From NCBI GenBank assembly GCA_964458645.1, contig CAYWJU010000029.1:1-7091 (forward strand): a stretch of 7,091 bases of DNA. Direction: 5' to 3'. A program made the position numbers and the translations under genes. Positions 1-5,921 of the stretch are shown here, in pieces; position 1 is the stretch's first letter, and the number at the start of each line of letters is the position of its first letter. The notes under the pieces were generated by a model that was given only the letters and a program-made list of their open reading frames with translations, was not told where the DNA came from and did not search any database. Source of the stretch: DAORHV01 sp964458645. Its GTDB lineage: Bacteria > Patescibacteriota > Gracilibacteria > Peribacterales > Peribacteraceae.

Positions 1-16
1 CGCACGCGTTTTTTGG

Positions 17-45
17 TTCCTTTTTGGCGCTCGGCCAAAAAGGGA
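17..45. repeat. Short perfect hairpin at the left edge
   Basis: Bases 19-28 and 34-43 are perfect reverse complements (10 bp, five-base loop GCTCG). One G-U pair and one A-U pair extend the stem to 17-45. The T-run lies in the 5' arm and the A-run in the 3' arm, so it is not a classic terminator with a trailing U-tract. The 10-mer TTCCTTTTTG in its left arm (17-26) recurs exactly at 117-126. It may be the 3' end of a gene lying left of the window; no coding sequence can be assigned here. Confidence 0.6.
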
Positions 46-50
46 CGGAA

Positions 51-126
51 GAATCCGAAGGAAATTCTTGGCGGCATCAAACAAGACGTGCCACGGGAGT
101 CCTTGGACTCTTCGGATTCCTTTTTG
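51..126. repeat. Palindromic 9-bp-unit cluster before purA
   Basis: Bases 51-60 and 110-119 are perfect 10-bp reverse complements with a 49-base loop. Inside the loop, 97-102 and 105-110 form a second hairpin, GAGTCC against GGACTC. The right side reads as three consecutive 9-mers of the type seen in the other gaps: TCCTTGGAC (100-108), TCTTCGGAT (109-117) and TCCTTTTTG (118-126). The outer stem is followed by C and then five Ts (121-125), so it could terminate transcription from a gene to the left. It also overlaps the possible -35 box of purA. Confidence 0.55.
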
Positions 127-132
127 TATGCT
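103..132 (+). promoter_or_regulatory. Possible purA promoter, leaderless spacing
   Basis: TTGGAC (103-108) and TATGCT (127-132) are separated by 18 bases and resemble sigma-70 -35 and -10 boxes. The -10 match is moderate and the -35 match is weak. The predicted transcript start falls about seven bases after the -10 box, on or next to A139 of the chosen purA ATG. That would give a leaderless mRNA and fits the lack of a Shine-Dalgarno sequence. This is inferred from motif and spacing only. Confidence 0.4.
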
Positions 133-138
133 CCACTC

Positions 139-1380
139 ATGGAAAAACTCCTCAAGAAACTCGGACCCGTCTGTGCCGTCATCGGCGCTCAGTGGGGAGA
201 TGAAGGAAAAGGAAAGGTGATCGACATCCTTGCCGGACACTACGATGTCATCGCACGCGCCTGCGGCGGAGCCAACGCCGGACACACCATCGTGGTAGGA
301 GGGAAGAAGCACGTCTTCCATTTGCTGCCGGCAGGTTGCCTGCACGACGGCAAGCCGGTGGTTTTGGGTGCCGGCATGGTGATTCATTTGCCGACACTGC
401 TACAGGAAATCGACACGCTCAAGCAGGCAGGCATTCACATTGTGGAACGGCTGCATTTGTCTGGCAGCGCGCATATCGTGTTCGACTTCCATAAGCTTGT
501 GGACGGTGCCATGGAGGAACGCCTCGGCGACAACAAGATCGGCACCACCAAGCGCGGCATAGGCCCCGCCTACATGGACAAAGCGGCCCGCAGCGGCATT
601 CGCTTGAATATTCTTCGCCGCCTGGATGAACGAGCACTCAAAGACACGTTGAATGCCAAGGCGAAAGAATTGAAGGCAATGTACGGCGTCGATGTGGACG
701 TGGAAGCCGAATGTGCACAGATGCATGCCGCCGCCGCATTGCTGCACAACCGCATTGTCGATGCGCCGCAATTCCTGTCCGCGATGCTCACATCCAAGCG
801 TTCCATTTTGGTGGAGGGCGCACAGGCGACACTGCTCGATATCGATCACGGCACGTATCCGTTCGTCACCAGCAGTTCAACCACCGTTGCCGGCGCATTG
901 CAAGGACTCGGCCTGCCGCCAAGCGCGCTTACCGGCAGCGTGGGTGTAGCCAAGGCGTACTGCACGCGCGTGGGTTCAGGCGAGTTCCTGACCGAAGCCG
1001 ACGAAGCAGCAGGCAAACGTCTGCGCGAGCGGGGAGGGGAGTACGGCGCCACTACCGGTCGACCCCGGCGTTGCGGCTGGTTGGATATTTCGGACCTGCG
1101 CTACGCGGCCATGCTCAACGGCTTCACCTGCTGGAACATTACGAAGTTGGACGTACTCGACGACGAAGACACCGTACCGGTCGCCATGGGCAAAACCAGC
1201 GACGGACGTCCAGCCTATGAAAATCTACCCGGCTGGAAAACCTCAACGTTTAAAGCGCAGTCCTATAAAGCGCTGCCAAGCGAGGCCAAGAAGTACATCG
1301 AATTCATCGAGACACAGACCGCCATTCCGGTTGCACTGGTTGGCACCGGTCCGGGACGGGAAGATATGATTGTGCGGTAA
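139..1380 (+). CDS. purA: Adenylosuccinate synthetase (PurA)
   Basis: This cytosolic enzyme joins IMP and aspartate using GTP to give adenylosuccinate, the first committed step from IMP to AMP. The 413-residue product has the usual family length (E. coli 432). Visible motifs in order are GAQWGDEGKGK (16-26, with the catalytic Asp21), GGANAGHT (43-50, with the catalytic His49), GTTKRGIGPAY (135-145), VEGAQ (225-229), FVTSSST (242-248), TRVGSGEF (276-283), EYGATTGRPRRCGWLD (301-316, including the aspartate-binding loop), NITKLDVLD (333-341) and GTGPGRED (402-409). All expected active-site motifs are present, so it should be functional. The ATG at 139 was chosen because homologous sequence begins just after it. 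An in-frame TTG at 13 would add 42 residues encoded by palindromic DNA and unlike PurA. There is no Shine-Dalgarno sequence, but a TATGCT box lies seven bases upstream. No other purine gene is adjacent. Confidence 0.97.
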   Translation: MEKLLKKLGPVCAVIGAQWGDEGKGKVIDILAGHYDVIARACGGANAGHTIVVGGKKHVFHLLPAGCLHDGKPVVLGAGMVIHLPTLLQEIDTLKQAGIHIVERLHLSGSAHIVFDFHKLVDGAMEERLGDNKIGTTKRGIGPAYMDKAARSGIRLNILRRLDERALKDTLNAKAKELKAMYGVDVDVEAECAQMHAAAALLHNRIVDAPQFLSAMLTSKRSILVEGAQATLLDIDHGTYPFVTSSSTTVAGALQGLGLPPSALTGSVGVAKAYCTRVGSGEFLTEADEAAGKRLRERGGEYGATTGRPRRCGWLDISDLRYAAMLNGFTCWNITKLDVLDDEDTVPVAMGKTSDGRPAYENLPGWKTSTFKAQSYKALPSEAKKYIEFIETQTAIPVALVGTGPGREDMIVR

Positions 1381-1383
1381 ACC

Positions 1384-1499
1384 CACAAAGGAGTCCGGGG
1401 ACGCCTGGGACACCGGAGATGGGTAATTCAAGGTACTCAACATTGAAACTCAAATAGTTCCAATCTCCGGTTTCCCCGGAGTCCTCGGCGTCTGTCCAT
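1384..1499. repeat. Inverted 9-bp-unit repeat after purA, possible terminator
   Basis: The left arm consists of 9-mers ending in GA: CACAAAGGA (1384), GTCCGGGGA (1393), CGCCTGGGA (1402) and CACCGGAGA (1411). The right arm holds complementary-type units: TCTCCGGTT (1464), TCCCCGGAG (1473), TCCTCGGCG (1482) and the weaker TCTGTCCAT (1491). Pairing is 1412-1420 with 1463-1471 (9/9) and 1390-1401 with 1473-1484 (11/12). The loop at 1421-1462 is AT-rich. The left arm carries one extra 9-bp unit within the paired part. The cluster starts four bases after the purA stop and has no trailing T-run, so a terminator role is inferred from position. The rest of the gap (1500-1542) holds only the PBP promoter candidate. 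Confidence 0.6.
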
Positions 1500-1527
1500 C
1501 ACCCTTCATCTACGCACGCCTTGTCCG

Positions 1528-1536
1528 TGTTAGAAT
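1528..1536 (+). promoter_or_regulatory. Extended -10 element before the PBP gene
   Basis: TGTTAGAAT matches the extended -10 pattern TGnTAnAAT. No convincing -35 box lies 16-18 bases upstream, which is tolerated for extended -10 promoters. The expected transcript start, six or seven bases after the box, coincides with the GTG at 1543, so the message may be leaderless. This is a motif-based inference. Confidence 0.45.
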
Positions 1537-1542
1537 CTCCGA

Positions 1543-4113
1543 GTGTCCGTCGTGCGTTATAAAGCGGCAGTGTCCGAAACCCAAAAGAAACGCTCGTTTG
1601 AGCGGCGCATTTTCGTTTTGCACGGATTTCTTCTGTGTTGTTGCGCCATCATCGTCGCACGTCTCATCGATCTGCAAATCATTCAAGGGACGACGTTTCA
1701 TCAAATTGCGCTAGCCCAGCAGTACGGCGGCGTGGTGCTGCCCGCCAAACGCGGTGAAATCCTCAGTCGCAGCAGTAAAACCGGTGAAACAAGCATTCTT
1801 GCAACCAATACCACGCTGGATCTGCTGTACGTGGACCCGCTGACGCTTTGCAACGAACGTGCGTGCGTATCGACCTCGGAGTACGCCAGCATTGCCGATG
1901 CATTGGCAAGTCTTCTCGTGACTCCGGAATTCGACAAATTTTGTCGGGCCGGATCGCCATCGTGTCCGAATGAATTGATCTCGCTGTACAAAGACGCATT
2001 CGACCCCATGAAAAAATCCATGGCCACGCTCAGCGGCGCGACGCTCAATACGCTCGGTTTTTCCGGCGGCGTACTCGTAACCGATCAAACGTTCATTCCC
2101 GACATCACCGAAATCCGCCGTCGCTTCGCAAGGGATGTGGAAGAGCGCATTCGCCAAACGCGAGTGTCTTTCGTGCCGCTACTGTACAGCGCAAACAAAC
2201 AGCAGGTGTTACAGGTGGCTCAGTTGAATATCGCCGGAGTGTACGTGAACGCAAGCGACTCACTCATTTACGTGAATCCGGAACTTACAAACCAAAACGA
2301 CATCTCGAGCATCGCCCGGCAGTTGTCGCCGATTTTGCTGCAGGACCCGGCCGTGCTGAAGTCACGCATGGTCCGTCGTCCGCTGCGCTACGTACCGATC
2401 ATGGGCCGTTTGCCGCCACAATTGTCCATGAAAATCAAAGAACTGAAGTCGAACTCGAAACAAGAAACCGATGCACGCATCGCGAAATTGCCGCGCGACC
2501 AACGCTCGAAGGCCGGCCAAGTAATTATCGATCCATTTCGCGCGGTGGCGCTCATCCCGGAGCACTGGCGCTTCTATCCGGATACGCAAATCGCTTCGCA
2601 CGTAACTGGTTTCATCAATGCGCTTCAGGAACCGCAGTACGGTATAGAACGTACCTATGATTCGATTTTGAAAGGACAAGAAGGACTTATTGCATCGGTC
2701 AGCGACCCGTTCGGTGGGCAAATCGTGTCTTCGGATCAGAAATTCATCGACCCGCGCGACGGCTCGACCATCGTGCTGACCATCGATCGATTCGTGCAAA
2801 ACAAGGTGGAGAATCTCTTGGCAGCCATGGTCAGTAAAGTCGACGCCGAAAGCGGACAGGCGATCATCATGGACCCGTACACCGGACGCATTATTGCATT
2901 GGCCAATGCGCCGCTGTTCGACAACAACTCCTACGCGTCGGTCTACGATAAAGAAGCCGTATACATCGACCCAGTCAAAGAGCCGAGCATCGTGGTCGAA
3001 GTATTCGACCCTTCGACAAATACGCGCATCTTGAAAGCGTATCGCGACGACATTACGCCGCTGGGCCGCCAGAAACTCTCGGCCGAAATTCAAAACAGCC
3101 TGGCTGAACTGGAGCGCTTGTATGACTTAAACAAAGTCACGCGGTACTACTACTACCTTGGGGATAACAACCGACGCGAAGTCTTTCCGACCGACCGACC
3201 GCACGTCTGGCTGAAGTATAAGAACAACATCGGCGTGGGCTCGTATGTGAACCGCGCAGTGCAGGAAATCTACGAACCAGGATCGGTCATGAAGCCCATC
3301 GCCATGGCCATCGCCATCGACCAGGGTGAAGTAGTACCGGGCGATATCTACGACGATGCGGGCCCGGTGAAAGTCGACGTCTTCACCATTAAGAACGCTT
3401 TGAACGCATATTACGGCAAAGTGACGACGGTGCAGTGTCTCGACTTCTCCATTAACACCTGCATGACCAGCATCGGCAAGAAGCTGGGGCGAAAACTCTT
3501 TCATTCGGCATTGTCGCGCTTCGGTTTCGGCAGCGTCACCGGTATCGAACTCGACAACGAGCTGCCCGGCGTACTGAAGTCTTGGCGCGAATGGAACGAC
3601 GCCCTGGTGCTCACCGCTGCGTATGGACAAGGAATTTCGGTAACACCGATTCAAATGGTCACCGCATTCTCGGCCTTGGCAAACGGCGGCAAATTAATGA
3701 AGCCGACGATTATCGACGAAATCCGCCATGCCGACAACACCGTAGACAAGAAAACGCCGACCATCGTGGGGCAGGTCATTAAACCCGAAACCGCCGCAAC
3801 GATTAGCGCCATGTTGGTCAGCGGCACGCAGAACGGCTTCGCCAAAGCCGGAAAAGTGAAAGGGCACCGCATGGCCGGCAAAACCGGAACATCGCAGATC
3901 GCCGGACCCGGTGGCAAATACGAAACTGGAACCGGTTCGACCATCGCCACGTACGCGGGTTACGCACCCATCGACCATCCGAAGTTCGTGATTCTCATTA
4001 AGCTCGACCGCCCCAAGAAAGACGACTTCGGCTCCAAGTCCGCCGCCCCGCTGTTCAAGGACATTGCATCATTCCTGTTCGAGTACTACGGCATTCCGCC
4101 GGACGAGAAGTAG
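1543..4113 (+). CDS. Class B penicillin-binding protein (FtsI/PBP2-type transpeptidase)
   Basis: This membrane-anchored D,D-transpeptidase cross-links peptidoglycan stem peptides outside the cell membrane. The 856-residue product has a short basic N-terminus, one membrane segment (about 24-46) and a pedestal domain with the PAKRGEILSR box (67-76). It also has the RFYPD...GF...YGIERTYD...LKGQEG region (343-381). The catalytic domain begins near 405 and carries EPGSVMK with nucleophile Ser581 and Lys584, SIN (636-638) and KTGTS (780-784). Spacing between these motifs is close to E. coli FtsI, but the nucleophile lies about 270 residues further from the N-terminus. The excess comes from a large pedestal and an insertion of roughly 85-90 residues (about 470-560) just before the active serine. 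There is no PASTA domain and no N-terminal transglycosylase domain, so it is class B. FtsI and elongation PBP2 (MrdA) cannot be separated here. GTG 1543 was chosen for its fit to the upstream -10; GTG 1552 or 1570 are alternatives, and none has a clear ribosome site. Confidence 0.94.
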   Translation: MSVVRYKAAVSETQKKRSFERRIFVLHGFLLCCCAIIVARLIDLQIIQGTTFHQIALAQQYGGVVLPAKRGEILSRSSKTGETSILATNTTLDLLYVDPLTLCNERACVSTSEYASIADALASLLVTPEFDKFCRAGSPSCPNELISLYKDAFDPMKKSMATLSGATLNTLGFSGGVLVTDQTFIPDITEIRRRFARDVEERIRQTRVSFVPLLYSANKQQVLQVAQLNIAGVYVNASDSLIYVNPELTNQNDISSIARQLSPILLQDPAVLKSRMVRRPLRYVPIMGRLPPQLSMKIKELKSNSKQETDARIAKLPRDQRSKAGQVIIDPFRAVALIPEHWRFYPDTQIASHVTGFINALQEPQYGIERTYDSILKGQEGLIASVSDPFGGQIVSSDQKFIDPRDGSTIVLTIDRFVQNKVENLLAAMVSKVDAESGQAIIMDPYTGRIIALANAPLFDNNSYASVYDKEAVYIDPVKEPSIVVEVFDPSTNTRILKAYRDDITPLGRQKLSAEIQNSLAELERLYDLNKVTRYYYYLGDNNRREVFPTDRPHVWLKYKNNIGVGSYVNRAVQEIYEPGSVMKPIAMAIAIDQGEVVPGDIYDDAGPVKVDVFTIKNALNAYYGKVTTVQCLDFSINTCMTSIGKKLGRKLFHSALSRFGFGSVTGIELDNELPGVLKSWREWNDALVLTAAYGQGISVTPIQMVTAFSALANGGKLMKPTIIDEIRHADNTVDKKTPTIVGQVIKPETAATISAMLVSGTQNGFAKAGKVKGHRMAGKTGTSQIAGPGGKYETGTGSTIATYAGYAPIDHPKFVILIKLDRPKKDDFGSKSAAPLFKDIASFLFEYYGIPPDEK

Positions 4114-4114
4114 A

Positions 4115-4187
4115 CGTCAAAGAAGTCAAAGAGTTCAAGGAACTGTCGATTTCCTTGTCGTCTTTGACATCGTTGTTTTCTTTGAAA
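4115..4187. terminator. Bidirectional hairpin between convergent genes, 9-bp units
   Basis: Bases 4125-4132 pair with 4161-4168 (8 bp), and 4136-4142 pair with 4151-4157 (7 bp), around an eight-base loop and a 3x3 internal loop. Left units are CGTCAAAGA (4115), AGTCAAAGA (4124) and GTTCAAGGA (4133). Right units are TCCTTGTCG (4152), TCTTTGACA (4161), TCGTTGTTT (4170) and TCTTTGAAA (4179). The element fills the 77-base gap between the PBP stop (4111-4113, +) and the stop of the - strand gene (4191-4193). A shared bidirectional terminator is therefore the natural inference, although long T-tracts are lacking. Confidence 0.6.
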
Positions 4188-4190
4188 TTC

Positions 4191-5780
4191 TTAGGCCGGC
4201 CGCACATTTCCTTCAATCCAGGTCCGCACAATGCGATCGAGCTCCTGCGTCTTGGGGCCATTGATTCCTGCGGCCATCAGAGAATCGCGCAGCGCCGAAA
4301 CGGTGACAATGTTACGGCTCACTGGCGCGCTGATGCGCATGGCGGCAAGCAGGCCATCCAGAGCGGGGTCGACTGCGGTACGCTCATTTGCCAGCAGCAA
4401 GAACTGCACCAACGAAGCATGGAGACCCAGGTTGTTCTGGTCGTTGGCGATTTCTTCGCGGACGATGCGTACGACACCCATGTGATCCGGCGGAGTTCGC
4501 TGCAGCAGAGCCTCGAGTTCGCCATGGCGTGCAAGCAGATTGAAATTTCCATGAACAATGAATCCATTGCCGCTCGTTAACACGTGCATGGCCTGCAGGT
4601 GATTGGTATCGAGCGTGCGTACGCCGACCGGAACGGTGGTCGAGACGCCGGCGACTTCGTTATACAAACGCGTGAGAAGCTGAGCATCGGACTCGCCGGC
4701 ATTTGCGGTTGCGGTGAACATGCCTGCCTGGCCAATGGGTGCACCTGCAGCAGTATTGATACCGCGCGTCGTCACAAGCTTCAGCACACGGCGTCCGCCT
4801 GTACCCGGCTCGAACCAACCGGTGAACACATGTCCGCCGTCGGCTCGCAAGCGGAACGTGCCGTCGGTACGACGTTCGCCGACGTTGCTGCCGATACCGG
4901 CGCTGAACGCACTCTTGCCCTGCAGACGTGCGATGTGCGTGGCAAAGAAAGCCAGATCCTCACAGTCACCGAACATTTTTCCATTCGAGTTGTACGTCGT
5001 CATGAATCGAAGGGGCGGAACCCATGGATCCGTATCGCGCAGGTTATTCAGGTTGAGAACCTCGGCAGGAATGCCGGGCGTCGTTTCGGTAAACTCGTAC
5101 ATGGCCTGCAGAAACTGATTCCAACGCTCGTCGGTATTCAGCTGCTCTGCAAGAAAACGAGAATATCCTTCAGGCGTACCGAACCTGTCCGGTGTGTAAC
5201 GAAAGCGCTCGCGGATTGCTTCCGGAGTCGTCGGAAATTCTGTTGGGCCGGTACTGGCTCTCGGCAAAGGTGGAATCACGGTGGTTCCAGTATTCACGGC
5301 AGGGGCAACCGCAGGTGCAGCTGCTACTTTCGTACCGGCCTCCTCTGCTGCTTCATCTTTTTCCATCTGCTGCTTCAGCGCCTCCAATTTCGCCAATGAA
5401 TCGGCAAACACCTTGTCTCGCTGCTGATCGAGTGCAGCACTTTCGCGCTGAAAGTCCTGCAACATTTTTGCCATACTATCGTTGCCGGCACTCTTGAATG
5501 CGGCGTCCGCTTGCGGAGTATCTCGAACTGCAGGCGGCAAATCACGTCGTACGTCACGAGCAACGCCGGAGCGCACCGCATTGAAATCACGGCCAAAGCG
5601 GTCGACCGTGCCGCGAAGGGCCGAGTTTCCACTCGGCGACAAACGGCCAAGCAAACCGCGAGCTTGACCCAAAATCGAAGAAAAGAATCCACCGATACCG
5701 GTTTCAGGGCCACGATCGGCGCTGCTACCGCTTTCGAAGCGCTGGGCCAGCAAACGGTTCTCGAAGAAGGAATGCGACAT
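4191..5780 (-). CDS. Transglutaminase-like cysteine protein, function unknown
   Basis: This 529-residue protein has no recognised close family. Residues 1-25 are polar, and 28-48 form a Gly/Leu-rich, mildly hydrophobic stretch. There is no clear signal peptide or membrane helix. Residues about 102-146 are highly charged with heptad-like leucines and are a probable coiled coil, followed by an Ala/Pro/Thr-rich linker (148-185). The central part (about 188-340) resembles a transglutaminase-like fold: GDCEDLA (271-277) supplies Cys273 at the start of a helix, and GGHVFTGWFE (315-324) supplies His317 at the start of a strand. The usual third Asp is not obvious in the next strand (VLKLVTTRG, 332-340). 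Cys273 is the only cysteine in the protein. Residues about 360-529 look mainly helical. ATG 5780 was chosen as the first in-frame start downstream of a TATACT box. The gene is co-oriented with glmS across a 141-base gap. Hydrolase, peptidase or inactive scaffold are all possible. Confidence 0.83.
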   Translation of the reverse strand: MSHSFFENRLLAQRFESGSSADRGPETGIGGFFSSILGQARGLLGRLSPSGNSALRGTVDRFGRDFNAVRSGVARDVRRDLPPAVRDTPQADAAFKSAGNDSMAKMLQDFQRESAALDQQRDKVFADSLAKLEALKQQMEKDEAAEEAGTKVAAAPAVAPAVNTGTTVIPPLPRASTGPTEFPTTPEAIRERFRYTPDRFGTPEGYSRFLAEQLNTDERWNQFLQAMYEFTETTPGIPAEVLNLNNLRDTDPWVPPLRFMTTYNSNGKMFGDCEDLAFFATHIARLQGKSAFSAGIGSNVGERRTDGTFRLRADGGHVFTGWFEPGTGGRRVLKLVTTRGINTAAGAPIGQAGMFTATANAGESDAQLLTRLYNEVAGVSTTVPVGVRTLDTNHLQAMHVLTSGNGFIVHGNFNLLARHGELEALLQRTPPDHMGVVRIVREEIANDQNNLGLHASLVQFLLLANERTAVDPALDGLLAAMRISAPVSRNIVTVSALRDSLMAAGINGPKTQELDRIVRTWIEGNVRPA

Positions 5781-5809
5781 GAAGGGTGTTGGTATGAAGG
5801 TTTCTCTTT

Positions 5810-5815
5810 AGTATA
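5810..5815 (-). promoter_or_regulatory. Possible -10 box for the transglutaminase-like gene
   Basis: On the - strand, bases 5815 to 5810 read TATACT, five of six matches to TATAAT. A transcript starting about seven bases downstream would have a leader of roughly 20-25 bases before the ATG at 5780. No good -35 hexamer was found at the right spacing (TTCCAA at 5838-5833 is weak). No Shine-Dalgarno sequence lies in the leader. Confidence 0.45.
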
Positions 5816-5839
5816 GCGCAAAACGAAGGTTTTTGGAAG

Positions 5840-5913
5840 ATTCAGGAAATCAAAGATGACAAGGGCTCACAGGAGAACAAGGAAGTTCCTTGTCATCTTT
5901 GATTTCCTTGTCT
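5840..5913 (-). terminator. Perfect 20-bp inverted repeat after glmS, 9-bp units
   Basis: Bases 5845-5864 and 5888-5907 are exact reverse complements, 20 of 20, with a 23-base loop. An alternative short hairpin pairs 5877-5883 with 5887-5893. Right-arm units are TCCTTGTCA (5887), TCTTTGATT (5896) and TCCTTGTCT (5905). Left-arm units include AATCAAAGA (5848), TGACAAGGG (5857) and GAACAAGGA (5875). The element starts about nine bases past the glmS stop on the - strand, so a factor-independent or RNA-stabilising 3' end is likely. No strong U-run follows, so termination is inferred from position and fold. Confidence 0.62.
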
Positions 5914-5921
5914 TTCTGGCC

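Noticed and set aside
13..138. N-terminal extension of PurA from a TTG at 13
   Set aside because: The extra 42 residues fall before the conserved start of the family and are encoded by palindromic DNA. The ATG at 139 gives a normal length and fits the -10 box.
2362..3093. Open frame of 243 codons on the - strand inside the PBP gene
   Set aside because: It lies wholly within a well-supported gene on the other strand, and its protein is low-complexity and unlike any family. It is a shadow frame.
4116..4142. Repeat units as a coding Lys-rich heptad or tripeptide repeat
   Set aside because: Nine bases equal three codons and one phase reads as a repeated Val-Lys-Glu pattern, but that phase has no start and is not in frame with either neighbouring gene. 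The gap starts right after a stop codon.
4584..5399. Open frame of 271 codons on the + strand
   Set aside because: It is antisense to the transglutaminase-like gene, whose GDCED/His motifs and matching promoter support the - strand.
4115..5913. CRISPR array or insertion sequence as explanation for the repeats
   Set aside because: Units are nine bases, contiguous and degenerate, with no spacers. There is no transposase gene and no target-site duplication around the inverted repeats.
5781..5921. glmS ribozyme or riboswitch
   Set aside because: This gap is downstream of glmS on the - strand. A glmS leader element would be beyond the right edge of the window.
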